From Thinopyrum elongatum (lineage: Eukaryota; Streptophyta; Magnoliopsida; Poales; Poaceae): a stretch of 64,000 bases of DNA. The notes below the pieces were generated by a model, which did not search any database, was not told the origin of the DNA, and was given only the letters and a program-made list of their open reading frames with translations. The translations under genes were made by a program, and so were the position numbers. Below are positions 11,789 to 23,991 of this stretch, piece by piece (within the stretch, counting starts at the first letter, position 1; each line of letters begins with the position of its first letter). The stretch lies in assembly GCA_011799875.1 (NCBI GenBank), contig CM022303.1:302420566-302484565 (forward strand), in the 5' to 3' direction.

Positions 11789-14700
11789 TGTAACACTCCG
11801 TGAAACATGCTATAGTAAGCTCATGCCTAATGATGCCATGTCATCACAATTACGAGTCTAATCCTCACTTTGTTTCAAACCAAACTCAGATTCAAGTTAA
11901 AATTTAAGTCAAAATTTACATCTTCAAAAATGCAAACAAAATAGTTCATAATTTTGCAAATAGTTCCTAAGTAATTATGTTGGGGAAGACAACATCATCT
12001 ATATTCGAAAAATGCCGTTAGGATTTAAAATAGTGCCCAAAACAGCCCCATTAATCTATTTTCATTTATATAAAATTTAAATGAAATTATCTTGCCGCAA
12101 AACCTTTTTATGGCAGTGCCAAATATTGCAAAGTATTTATGTGGTACAATTTCATATTTTACAAAAGTCTTTTTGTGGCTTAACATTTTTGCAAATCAGA
12201 AAAGATTAAAGAAATCAAAAAATGAGAAAGAGAAAAGGCCAAAACCTCACTGTTCACTCTAGCCCAATGGCTACAGCAGCACGGCCCAGCCCACCTAGCA
12301 CTCTTCTTCTTTCTTCTGTTCATATAGACGCCGTGGACAGAGCGCGTGCGTCGACGCCGCCGATGTCCACGGGTCGGCCATCCAACCCCCCTGGCCGCCT
12401 ACATGAGCCGCCCCGCGCCACCTCCCGAACCCTAGCATCCCCTTTCCTCCCCCTCATCGCGCCGCTTTCTTCTTCCTCGCGCATAGCCGAGCGCTGCATC
12501 GCCGCGCCACCTTCCCCAACACGCTCTGAAGCCACCCGCGCCGCAAGGATACGTCCAGGAGGATCCCTGATGTCGATCACGTCGTCTACGCCTGTTGATT
12601 TGGATCAAGGAGCCGCCAAGACGTCGACGTCGACCGCGACCATCTTCCTCGACGACGACCACCGCTTCCCGGCGTCGATCCGCGCTGCTCCGACTATCCC
12701 CGACCTCCTCGAGCGTGCCAATCGCCTCCCCGTGAGCTCCTCCCTCGATCCCCTGCTTTCCCCCTCGTACCCATCGTGTAGCCGCCGCTTCGTTCGTCAC
12801 CGCCGCCCGCGTCTTTCCGAGGCCGTGACCAGTGCTCCCGCGCGCGAACACTCGCCCCTGGATGCTGCCTTGTCGTGCCCCGGCCTTGCTCCCCGCGGTG
12901 GCCTGGCCTGGCCATGCCTCCCGCTGCCGCTGACCATCACCGCCCGCGCTTCCCGCTGCCGCGCTTGCTGCTCGGGCCTCCCGCACACGAGCTCACCGCT
13001 GCGGCCCGCTGCTTGCGCCACCGCTGCTTTCCTGCGGCTCCCGCCCGCCTGCTCCCGTGCTTGCTGCTGCTGCGCGGCTGATGCTGCTGCCCAACGCCGC
13101 CCCACTCCCCCACGCCCGTGGCTTGCCCACAGCCCCCATGCAGCACCCCCCCCGGCACGCGCCGCTCGCCACCTATAGCTCCCGTCCCCGCCACCCCTGC
13201 CTTCGCCCGGCCGCGCCTGGCCGCACGGGGCTGCGCCGGGGCCGCCCCTCCCGCTGCTCGCCGCGCCCCTCGACCGGCCATGGACGCCCGTGCCTGGGCA
13301 CATCCCCTGTGGCCTGCTGGCCCACTGCCAGGTGGGACCGGCCAAAAAAAAAGAAAAATAAAAAGAAGAAGAGAATAAAAATAAAATAAAAATAAAAGTG
13401 AGACAATGACATGCGGGTCCCACATTCACTGTTCATCTTTTGACCAAGTCAACAGTCAGCTGTTGACTGGGTCCGCTGGACCCACCTGACAGCCTCTCTG
13501 TGCCCACTAGTGGGTACAGATGTGGGTACACTTAGCTATTGCTATTTAATTTTGAATATATAATAAAACCAGTAATTTCAGAAAATGCAATGAACTTCAA
13601 AAATCATATAAAATAAACTGTAACTCGGATGAAAATACTTTGTACATGAGAGTTCCTCAGAACGATGAGACGAATCCGAATACGCGGTCCGTTCGTCCGC
13701 CACACGTCCCTAGCATAGCGAACATGCAACCGTCCCCCTCCGTTTCATCTGTCCGAAAATGCCAAACTTCGGAAAAACATTCCTGGATGTTTTCCCTCTT
13801 CACCTATATCGTGTAGCACTGCATTAGGGCACACGTAGCACCGCATATGGCCTTGTTATATTTTGTGATACTTTGTTTGCTCCGTATTTATCATTTCTCT
13901 CCCCCTCTTCTTCTCCGGTAGACCCCGAGACCGGCGCTGATGCCACTGAGTGCGACTACGTCACCGACGACCCTTCTTCCTATGTAACAGAGCAACCAGG
14001 CAAGCCGCCCCCCCTCCTTTGAGCATCCAGATATCGCCCATTCCGTTTCTCCTGCTTGCATTAGATTTTGCTACTGTTAATGTTTGTTCCTATTCTGATG
14101 CATAGCCTGTTTTCGTAACCTGTTCATTGTTACCTTACCTGCCTATGATAAACTGTTTAGTATAGGTTGGTAGTGAACCATCAGTGACCACCCACCACCT
14201 TACCCTTGCTGCCCCTGCTTGATCGTCGACCAGAGACCGACACATCACTGCACCCCCCCTTAGTTGTATGACTCTACATAGTTACTATCGAGTGCCGAGG
14301 GTGATACCTCGTAACGCACTCCCGATGAATACTCTGTAGCGTAGCTGTTCGGTCGTGGTCATCGAGGGTGATTCCTCCTTCTCCACTTCCGATACGACTC
14401 TGTCGTGCAACCCTTCAGTGTGAATCTCGAGGGTGATGCCTCATACGTTCACCCTGATGATTTCGTCGAGTGGAATCCATCGAGGGTGATTCCTCGGGTT
14501 TCCCCCTTGATGTTACGGCCACACATTTACCTTGACCTTTGATACAGGCGGGTCGACCCTGATGGGTACCCGCTGGGGATCTATGATGTCGGGTGTGCCG
14601 GAAGGGCACTCGAGTGTGATATTGAGGCGGAGCTTCAGAAACTCTGATTGTCTCCGTGTGATACTAAATGAGCCTATTGGATTTGGGTGTGTGATCTGAG

Positions 14701-15863
14701 TGGGTCGACATGCCCTATACGCTCTACCACCATGTGGGATTATGGTTTATGGGGCCCTCTATGTTGTACGTTTCTCCCGAAAGCTCTTCAGACGTCACGG
14801 TTCACCGTGCGGGCTGATTGTCGGGATTGGGCTGGATACTTCACTGACGAGTTCAGTGTCGCGCCTGCACCCTGGCCAGTCTCGCAACGCGCAGGGTGCC
14901 CAGGGCGATGGCCCAAGACCTCTGGGTGCATAGGTTAGTCCGGCGTGCTGACTTCTCTACTGAGCCTAGGTAGGGCGCTGCTTCGTGTTGATCTCCCGAG
15001 GCCGGGCATTACTCAGCAAGTGTGTCCGGCCAGAGTTGATCGAGCGTGTTGGGTAACAGTAGTGCACCCCTGCAGGGATGAATAATCTATCGATAGTCAG
15101 TCCTACGGTAAAGGACACTCAGTTTGTGTATCCCGATCTTTTACTTGAACTGGATACTTGTTTAATTAATTGAAGCTTCGGGATCGCTTTCTCGCAGGGA
15201 GTTGAGGAAGGATCTCTAGGCTTACTTCAACATGTTTGCTTAATAAAATGCTATTCTACTCTCTTCTATTGCTACAAGATGGTGGATTCGTGAAGACGCT
15301 AGTCTTTGATAGGACTAGGCCTTCTTTCTGTTCTGGCATTTCTGCAGCCCAGTCCACATATACAACCTTTCTCCATTGATAATGTTGCATATGTAGTATA
15401 GATCCTTGCTTGCTGAGTACTTCGGATGAGTACTCATGGTTGCTTTACTTTCTCTTTTCCCCATACCCCACCTTGATGATACATCAGACGATGGAGTCCA
15501 GGAGCCAGATATCCCAGCCGGAGCTTACTACCAGGAGGGTCCAGACGACACGTACTACTGGATCGAGCCAGCTAACCAGGAGTAGGATCGGAGGCTCCCA
15601 GGCAGGAGGCCAAAGCCTTTCGATCTAGAGTCGTTGTTTGTGCTAGCCTTCTTAAGACAAAACTTGTCTAACTATGTCTGTACTCAGATTATATTTGTAT
15701 GACTGACTTATGTATTCGGATCTTCGGATCCCTGGTCTGTAATATTGTGGATCTCCGTTTATTTGTGTTAGAGTTGTGTTGTGATATCTTCCCGTGAGTC
15801 CCTGTGCTTGATTGTGCATGTTTGCGTGTATGATTAGTGCACGATTGAGTCGGGGGCGTCACA
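11789..15863 (+). repeat. Solo LTR of a large-LTR element (4,075 bp) inserted in El-3
   Basis: It starts TGTAACACTCC and ends GGGGGCGTCACA, with five-base flanks gagtg (11784-11788) and gaggg (15864-15868) differing at one base. The empty site can be read in G5 near 33280 (ctctgc-gaagg-gcctat), which fixes the boundaries. No PBS, PPT or second LTR is present, so a solo LTR is the simplest reading. LTRs of this size occur in LARD-like Triticeae elements. The middle (12300-13340) is a very GC-rich island with only Ala/Pro/Arg-rich chance ORFs in several frames. Strand is nominal. Confidence 0.7.
14296..14500 (+). repeat. Degenerate repeat of cgagggtgat-cctc, four copies
   Basis: The motif cgagggtgat followed by acctc, tcctc or gcctc occurs at 14296, 14363, 14428 and 14481, spaced 67, 65 and 53 bases, inside the solo LTR. 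Confidence 0.65.
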
Positions 15864-15868
15864 GAGGG

Positions 15869-16265
15869 GCCTATCTATTTTACTTTTATGCCATTTTTAT
15901 TTTTATTTTGAGTCTTCACCTTCTCTTATAAGCACCAACTTGGGAGCACTGTTGTCATACTTGTGCATTGGGTGTAGTTAATATTGAGTGTGTTTCACGA
16001 ATGGATCAATGATTGAGCATGACGGGCTAGGGATAACTTTCTTTAGTGTTGATATTTTGAAAGACATGATTATTTGTTGGTATGCTTGAGTATTTATATC
16101 TTTATGTCAAATTATAGACTATTGCTTTGAATCATTTGAATCTCAATATTCATGCCACAAAATAAAGATTACATGATGAATATGATAGGTAGCATTCCAC
16201 ATCAAAAAATCTATTTTTATCATTTACCTACTCGAGGACGAGCAGGAATTAAGCTTGGGGATGCT
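15869..16265 (+). other. El-3 3' non-coding end and PPT
   Basis: This is the final internal stretch before the 3' LTR and holds no gene. The PPT AAGCTTGGGGATGCT (16251-16265) directly abuts the LTR, preceded by the conserved ctcgaggacgagcaggaat segment. Confidence 0.8.
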
Positions 16266-17811
16266 TGATACGTCTCCAATGAATCTACAATTTTTTACTG
16301 TTCCATGCCATTATAGTATCAATCTTGGATATTTTATATGCAACTATATGCACTTTTATATATTTTTTGGGACAAACCTATTAACTTAGTGCCAAGTGCC
16401 AGTTGTTGTTTTTTTGCCTGTTTTTGGTTTTCCAGAATATCAGTACCAACCGAAGTCCAGATGCCATGGAACATTTTGACGATTTTTTTCTAGACAAAAG
16501 AGACCCTGGAAGCTTTGGGAGAGGGCCAGAAGATGAAGGAGTAGCCCACAAGGCACCAGGGCGCGCCCTGGTGGCTTGTGGGGCCCACGTTCAGCTATTT
16601 GACCCAATTCCACCTCTATAAATCCTCTAAAATCGGGAAACCAACATAGAACCACCCAAAATACTTTTTTCACCGCCGCAAGCTTCTGTTCTTGAGAGAT
16701 CCCATCTGGGGCCTTTTCTGGCACTCTGCCGGAGGGGGAGTCAACCACGAAGGGGTTCTACATCAACCTCGCCGCCCCTCCGATGATGTGTGAGTAGTTT
16801 AACACAAACCTCGGGTCCATAGCTAGTAGCTAGATGGCTTCTTCTCTCTCTTTGATCTTCAATACAATGTTCTTCTTGATGTTCTTGGAGATCTATTCGA
16901 TGTAATCACTTTTTATGGTGTGTTTGTCAGGATCTAATGAATTGTGAGTTTATGATCAGATTATCTATGAATATTATTTGAGTCTTCTCTGAACTCTTTT
17001 ATGCATGATTATTGTAGGTTTGTATTTCTCTCTGATCTACTGATTTGGTTTGGCCAACTAGATTGATTTTTCTTGCAATGGGAGAGGTGCTTTGTGATGG
17101 GTTCAATCTTGCGGTGCTCAATCCCAGTGACAGAAAGGGACATGACACGTATTTGTATTATTGCCATTAAGGATAAAAAGATGGGGTTTATTCATACTAA
17201 TTGAGTACACTTTGTCTACATCATGTCATCTTGCTTAAGGCGTTACTCTGCTCTCTATGAACTTAATACTCTCGATGCATGCTGGATAGCGGTCAATGTG
17301 TGGAGTAATAGTAGTAGATGTAGGTAGGAGTCGGCCTACTTGTCTCAGAGGTGATGCCAATATACATGACCATTGCCTTAGATATCGTCATGATTATTCA
17401 CTTTTCTATCATTTTCCCAACAGTAATTTGTTTACCCACCGTATGCTATTTTCAAGAGAGAAGCCTCTAGTGAAAACTATGGCCCCTGGGTCTATCTAAA
17501 TCATATATAAAAATCCAAAAATATATTACTGCACTTTTATTCACGTTATATTATTATGTGTTTTTATTTATCTATCTATCTATCACTACCAGATTTGATC
17601 CTTGCAATTAACCGCCAAGGGATTGACAACCCCTTGCTTGCGTTGGGTGCAAGTATTTGTTATTTTGTGTGTAGATGCTGCTAACGAGTTGTTGTGTGAT
17701 TCTCCTACTGGATTGATAACCTTGGTTACTAACTGAGGAAAATACTTATCTCTACTGTACTGCATCATCCTCTGCTCTTCGGGGAAATCCCAATGCAGTT
17801 CACAAGTAGCA
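16266..17811 (+). repeat. El-3 3' LTR (1,546 bp)
   Basis: Starts TGATACGTCTCC and ends CACAAGTAGCA, near-identical in layout to 7321-8882. Followed by TSD tactc. Confidence 0.93.
16616..16623 (+). promoter_or_regulatory. TATA-like site in El-3 3' LTR
   Basis: CTATAAAT about 350 bp into the LTR, followed by a pyrimidine/adenine-rich stretch. Position and sequence fit the transcription start region (U3/R) of a plant LTR. Confidence 0.5.
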
Positions 17812-17816
17812 TACTC

Positions 17817-18351
17817 ATGCATCATCAGAAGGCAGCAAGGATGATGTAGAAGCCCTCCATGATCGATTCCCCCTCTGGTAGAGTACCGAAAAAGGCCTCC
17901 AGAGGGGATCGCGGAAGGACAGAAGCTTGCGGCGGCGGAAAAAGTGTTTCGGGTGGCTCTCTAGTATATTGGGAATATTTGGGAATGTATAGAGGCAGAA
18001 TTAGGTCAAGAGGTGCCACGAGGGGCCCTCAAGCTCAGGGGCCGCCCCCCCACGGCGCGCCTGGTGAGCTTGTCGCTCCCTCATGGCTCTTCAGGTCTTC
18101 TCCAGAAACCTTCGTGGGTCCCTTGTGGTCCAGAAAAAATTAATCCAAATATTTTTCTCCGTTTGGACTCCGTTTTGAATTTCTGAAAAGCCAAAAACAA
18201 GCAAAAAACAGCAACTGGCACTGGGCACTAGGTTAATAGGTTAGTCCCAAAAAATGATATAAAATAGCATACAAATGCATATAAAACATCCAAGATTGTA
18301 CTATAATAGCATGGAACAATAAAAAAATATAGATTCATTGGAGACGTATCA
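17817..18351 (-). repeat. El-2 5' LTR, second piece
   Basis: Resumes the LTR interrupted at 7320 (after one TSD copy) and ends at 18351 with the reverse complement of the TGATACGTCTCC start (here with one change). Confidence 0.88.
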
Positions 18352-18444
18352 TGCACCATTATGGTGTCCCTCATAGTATAATTACGGACAATGGCACAAA
18401 TTTCACTGGCAAAGAGGTCAAGGCATGCTGTGCAAAGATGGGCA
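18352..18444 (+). pseudogene. Integrase fragment of an old Gypsy (G0)
   Basis: One frame reads YGVPHSIITDNGTNFTGKEV and onward, the highly typical integrase core around the second catalytic Asp (TDNGTNF) of Tat-like plant Gypsy elements. The fragment of about 30 codons is cut on the left by El-2 and on the right by a CACTA terminus. The matching downstream half is not recognised in the window, though Tat-like 3' sequence reappears at 50880-53112. Confidence 0.8.
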
Positions 18445-18487
18445 CACTACTGCAGGATGGTCCAAATGCGACAGTACAATCAGAGAC

Positions 18488-20070
18488 TGCTACTTCTTGA
18501 GCTTGCATTGGTTTTTCCCTTGAAGAGGAAAGGGTGATGCAGCAAAGGAGATATAAGTATTTCCCTTAGTTTGAGAACCAAGGTATCAATCCAGTAGGAG
18601 GAACACACAAGTCACCAATTGTTGCACCTAGACAAACAAACAAATACTTGCACCCAACGCGATAAAGGGGTTGTCAATCCCTTCACGGTTACTTGCAAGG
18701 ATGAGATCTGATAGAGATAGATATAAAAGATAAATAAAAGTGCAAAACAAAGTAAAAGTAAATAAATTACAGCAAGGTATTTTTGGGGTTTTGGTTTTAC
18801 AGATCTGAAAATAATATGATAAAAATAGACCCGGGGGCCATAGTTTTCACTAGAGGCTTCTCTCTTGAAAGAACGCATACGGTGGGTAAACAAATTACTC
18901 TTGAGCAATTGATGGAAAAGCGCAAAGTTATGATGATATCTAAGGCAATGATCATGAATATAGGCATCACGTCCGTGACAAGTGGACCGAATCCTGCCTG
19001 CATCTACTACTATTACTCCACACATCGACCGCTATCTAGCATGCATCTAGTGTATTAAGTTAACAAGAACGGAGTAACGCCTTAAGCAAGATGACATGAT
19101 GTAGAGGGATAGATCCAATCAATATGGTATAAACCTCATCTTTTTATCCTTAATGGCAACAATACAAATACGTGCCTTGCTACCCCTTCTGTCACTGGGT
19201 GAGGACACCGCAAGATTGAACCCAAAACAAAGCACCTCTCCCATTGCAAGATAAGTCAATCTAGTTGGCCAAACCAAATCAATAGATCGGAGAGAAATAC
19301 AAAGCTATCTTAATCATGCATAGAAGAGTTCACAGAAGACTCAAATAATATTCATAGATAATCTGATCATAAATGCATAATTCATCGGATCTCAACAAAT
19401 GCACCGCAAAAGAAGATTACATCGAATATAACTCCAAGAACATCGAGGAGAACAATGTATTGAAGGTCAAATAGAGAGAACAAGCCATCTAGCTACTAGC
19501 TATGGACCCATAGGTCTATGGTAAACTACTCACACATCATCGAAAGGGCAACAAGGTTGATGTAGAGGCCCTCCGTGATCAAATCCCCCTCTTGCAGAGT
19601 ACCGGAACAGGTCTCCAGATGGGATCTCACGAGGACAGAAACTTGCGGCGGTGGAAATGTATTTTTGGTGTGCCCTCTGGTATATGGGGAATAATTGGCT
19701 ATTTATGGAGCTGGAATTAGCGTTAGGGGAGCCATGTGGGGCCCAGAAGCTTGGGAGGCACCCCCTAGGGCGCGGCCTCCAAGCTTGTGGCCCACTCATG
19801 GCTCTTCTGGCCTCCTCCAGAAGCTTACTAGGTGTCTTCTGGTTCAAGAAAAATCGTCAAAAAGTTTCATTCTGTTTGGACTCCGTTTGGTATTGATTTT
19901 CTGTAAAAGACAAAAACAAGGAAAAACAGCAACTTGCATTGAGCACTAGACTAATAGGTTAGTCCCAAAAATGATATAAAATAGCATAATAATGCATATA
20001 AAACATCCAAGATGGATAATATAATAGCATGGAACAATAAAAAATTATAGATACGTTGGAGACGTATCAA
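18488..20070 (-). repeat. El-4 3' LTR (1,583 bp)
   Basis: Minus strand TGATACGTCTCC at 20070 to AGTAGCA at 18488. The adjacent PPT (minus strand AAGCTTGGGGATGCT) is at 20071-20085. Confidence 0.93.
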
Positions 20071-22877
20071 GCATCCCCAAGCTTAATTCATGCTCGTCCT
20101 CAAGTAGGTAAATGATAAAAGAATTTTTGATGTGGAATGCTACCTAACATGTTTATCATGTAATCTTTCTTTATTGTGGCATGAATATTCAGATCCATAA
20201 GATTCAAAACAAAAGTTTAATATTGGCATAAAAATAATAATACAACAAGCATAGTAATAAAGCAATCATGTCTTCTCAAAATATTATGGCTAAAGAAAGT
20301 TAGCCCTACAAAATCATATAATCTTGTCATGCTCTATCTTCATAACACAAAGTATTTATCATGCACAACCCCGATGTCAAGCCAAGCAATTGGTTCATAC
20401 TTTTAATGCTCTCAAGTTTTTTCAACTCTCACGCAATACATGAGCGTGAGGCATGGATATAGCACTATAGGTGGAATAAAATATGATGGTGGAGGTTGTG
20501 TGGAGAAGACAAAAAAGGTGAAAGTCTCACATTGACAAGGCTAATCAATAGGCAATAGGCTATGGAGATGCCCATCAATTGATGTCAATGCAAGGAGTAG
20601 GGATTGCCATGCAACGGATGCACTAGAGCTATAAGTGTATGAAAGCTCAAAAGAAAACTAAGTGGGTGTGCATCCAACTCGCTTGCTCATGAAGACCTAG
20701 GGCAATTTGAGGAAGCCCATCATTGGAATATACAAGCCAAGTTCTATAATGAAAAATTCCCACTAGTAATATATGAAAGTGACAAAATAGGAGACTCTCT
20801 ATCATGAAGAACATGGTGCTACTTTGAAGCACAAGTGTGGAAAAGGATAGTAACATTGTCCCTTCTCTCTTTTTCTCTCATTTTTTTCTTTTCTCTTTTT
20901 TATATTTATTTTGGGCTCTTTGGCCTCTTTTATATATATTTTTTGGCTCTTTGGCCTCTTTTTTATTTTAAGTCCGGAGTCTCATCCCGACTTGTGGGGG
21001 AATCATAGTCTCCATCATCGTTTCCTCACATGGGACAATGCTCTAATAATGATGATCATCACACTTTTATTTACTTACTACTCAAGAATTACAACTCGAT
21101 ACTAGAAGAAAAATATGACTCTATATGAATGCCTCCAGCGGTGTACCGAGATGTGCAATGATCTAGCATGACATGTATAAAAAATATGAACGGTGGCCAA
21201 GCCACAAATACTATGGCAACTATATGATCATGCAAAGCAATATGACAATGATGGTGTGTGTCATAATAAAATGGAATAGTGGAAGTTGCATGGCAATATA
21301 TCTCGAAATGGCTATGGAAATGCCATAATAGGTAGTTATGGTGGCTGTGTTGAGGAAGATATAAGGTGGCTAATGTGTGAAAGAGCGTATCATATCACGG
21401 GATTTGGATGCATCGGTGAAGTTTGCACCAATTCTCAAGGTGAGAAAGGGCAATGCACGGTACCGAAGAGGCTAGCAATGGTGGAAGGGTGAGAGTGTGT
21501 ATAATCCATGGACTCAACATTAGTCATAAATAACTCACATACTTATTGCAAAAGTTTATTAGCCATCAAAACAAAGTACTAATACGCATGCCCCTAGGGG
21601 ATAGATTGGTAGGAAAAGACCGTCGCTCGTCCCCGACCGCCACTCATAAGGAAGAAAATCAAAAATAAATTATGCTCCAACTTCATCACATAACGAGAGA
21701 CCATACGTGCATGCTTCAGGAATCACAAACCTTAACACAAATATTCTTAACTAACCACAATTACTCACTAGCATGACTCTAATATCACCATCTTTATATC
21801 TCAAAACAAATGCAAGGAATCAAACTTGTGATATATTCAATGATCTTCATGAAAGTTTTTATTATATCCCTCTTGAATACCCATAATATTAGGAATAAAT
21901 TCATAACCTAAGAAAATTTCCATACTATTTTTAAGACTCTCAAAATAATATTAGTGAAGCATGAGAGTTCATCAATTTCTTCAAAATAAAACCACTGCCG
22001 TGCTCTAAAAAGATATAAGTGAAGCACTAGTGCAACTACCTAGCTCAAAAGATATAAGTGAAGCACATAGAGTATTCTAATAAATTCACAATTAATATGT
22101 GTACCTCTCAAAAGGTGTGTACAACAAGGATGATTGTGGCAAACTAAAAAGCAAAGACTCATATAATACAAGACGCTCCAAGCAAAACACATATCATGTG
22201 GTGAATAAAAATATAGCCTCAAGTAACTTACTTTTGGATTGACGAAAAAAAGGGGGATGCCATCTAGGGCATCCCCAAGATTAGACTCTTTCCACTCCTT
22301 ATTCCGTAGTCCATCAAAACTTCACCCAAAACTTGAAAACTTCACAACACAAAACTCAACAAAAAACTCGTGAGATCCGTTAGTATGATAAAACAAATAT
22401 CCACTTTTAGGTACTATTGTGAACTCATTCCAATTTTATATTTGCATTATATTTACTATATTCTAACTTCTCCATGGCTCATACTCCCCGATACTACCCA
22501 TAGATCCATCAAAATAAGCAAACAACACACCGAAAACAAAATATGTCAAAAGCAGAACAGTCTGTAATGACCCGAATTATAGTCATACTTCTGCAACTCC
22601 AAAAACTCTGAAAAATTATGACAAAATAGGCAATTTTTATATCAATATTTTGTAAAACAAATCAGAGTTTTTTTAACATTCCAACAAATTTTAACAATTC
22701 TGCTACTGGACGCAAAAGTTTCTGTTTTTCAGCAAAATCAAATCAACGGTCTTCCAAATCATCCCAAAGGTCTTACTTGGCTCAAACACTAATTAAAACA
22801 TTAAAACATAATCATAACAGAGGTATAATTGAGTATTTATTAAAAACAGAAGCAAAAACAAAAAACATGAAATAAAA
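20071..22877 (-). other. El-4 internal non-coding region
   Basis: No gene. The region contains the PPT next to the LTR, one internal PPT-like motif at 22268-22283 (minus strand TAATCTTGGGGATGCC), a T-rich tract with a repeated ggctctttggcctctttt phrase (20913-20968), and the same short gaagcac/ataagtg repeats as sister copies (21955-22075). Confidence 0.75.
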
Positions 22878-22893
22878 TTGGGTTGCCTCCCAA
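22878..22893 (-). other. Conserved short hairpin after the ORF slot (El-4)
   Basis: TTGGGTTGCCTCCCAA, followed outward by gcgctattgttttacgcccct, which also follows the El-3 ORF (9820-9845, other strand). It lies 45 bases downstream of the gag-like stop. Confidence 0.6.
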
Positions 22894-22938
22894 CAAGCGC
22901 TATTGTTTTACGCCCCTAGCTAGGCATATTGCATAGAT

Positions 22939-23752
22939 CTAGGTATTGTCATCTTTGGTATTCAATTCCTCAATTGCACAACCATACTTCCTAGGGATTT
23001 CATTTGGTTTGTTGATGATCACACTCCTACGTAGAAAATCAAGAAATTTGTTCATACGAATTGGTTCCTTAATAACATTGATAAAGCTAGGGCAAATACT
23101 TATCATCTTAAGATCTTTATTTACTTTACTAGATGATCGACCCTTATTTTTAGGAACATAAATAAACTTAGTAGTTTTATTAGGAGGAAATATTTGAGTA
23201 GTCTTGACAGCGGCAAAGGCGGAACCCAAATTGGTAATGATATCCTCTAACTTATCGATTCTAGCGGAACCATGTTCTACCCTCTCATCAATTATAGGTT
23301 CCTTCTCCTTTAGGGTTTTTAAAGAGGTTCCTACCTTTGATCCAATTTGAGTAATATGGTTTTGAATTTTTTTATCCAAATTTTCAATATGATCTATGGT
23401 AGAAATCTTATTCTCAATAATATCAAGCCTTTGCATCATATGTTCCAACGTTAAAGTTGTTTCATTAATCATGATTGGTGGTGATCCTACCAAATTTCCC
23501 ATAGCATTACAAGCATCCATAGGGTGACTACCCAAGAAATAACCCCCAGTAATAGTGTCTAGCACATATCTATACCACGTAATACCCACGTAAAAATTTC
23601 GAAGAAGAATTGTATTGGATTGCTTACGGGTAGATCTATTCTGAGCATCGCGAATTCTATACCAAGAATATTTTAAATTCTCTCCCTACCTTTGTTTAAA
23701 ATTAAGAACCTCACTTTCTGGGGGTACCAACTATGATAGAAGGACTATCCAT
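22939..23752 (-). pseudogene. Gag-like ORF (type iii) with coiled coil, broken
   Basis: The ATG at 23752-23750 is 229 bp inside the PBS. The ORF shows a retrotransposon Gag core (a conserved Trp/Arg stretch, then FYVGI, VLDTITGG and an alanine-rich DACNAMGNLV helix), followed by a heptad-rich segment (LDIIENKISTIDHIENLDKKI), a probable coiled coil, and a basic Lys/Asn-rich patch. The C-terminal 216 codons are open. Upstream are one extra C in a CCCCC run near 23727 and a TGG-to-TAG stop near 23687. It resembles the C-terminal half of Gag, whereas El-1 shows the N-terminal half. Confidence 0.7.
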
Positions 23753-23963
23753 GATAGCTAAGAAATCAATCTAGCACACAAGCAAACAAAAAGCAAACGA
23801 AAAAGATAAACAGAAAGAAGGCAAATAAAAAGGCAAATATTTTTGTGTTTTCTGAAAACGTTTTAGAAGTGGGGGAGAGGAAAACGAGAGGCAAATGGTG
23901 AATAATGTAAATGCAACAGATGAGAGTTTATGATGGGTACTTGGTAGGCTTGATGTAGATCCT

Positions 23964-23980
23964 CCCCGGCAATGGCGTCA
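23964..23980 (-). other. Primer binding site of El-4
   Basis: Minus strand TGACGCCATTGCCGGGG, tRNA-Asp type with two changes, 11 bases from the LTR end at 23992. Confidence 0.75.
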
Positions 23981-23991
23981 GAAATTCTTCC

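Larger units (their letters stand above)
7321..17811 (+). mobile_element. El-3: non-autonomous Gypsy element, complete with TSD
   Basis: A plus-strand element with both LTRs (7321-8882 and 16266-17811), PBS, one ORF, PPT and a perfect five-base TSD (tactc, 7316-7320 and 17812-17816). After removing the 4,075 bp solo LTR and its TSD, the internal region is only about 3.3 kb and lacks gag-pol. It sits head-to-head with the El-2 LTR it split. Confidence 0.93.
2061..18351 (-). mobile_element. El-2: non-autonomous Gypsy element, interrupted
   Basis: A minus-strand element made of part of its 3' LTR (2061-2473), an internal region of 3.8 kb (2474-6303) and a 5' LTR in two pieces (6304-7320 and 17817-18351). 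The pieces are separated by El-3 with its TSD tactc. The rest of its 3' LTR lies beyond El-1, outside the window. The internal region has one decayed ORF and no gag, protease, RT or integrase, so movement must have depended on proteins from another element. At 18351 it abuts a Gypsy integrase scrap, its insertion site. Confidence 0.85.

Noticed and set aside
12222..13178. 318-codon open frame in a GC-rich stretch
   Set aside because: Ala/Pro/Arg/Ser low complexity, with equally long open frames on both strands in the same place. It lies inside a solo LTR and has no domain or splice context.
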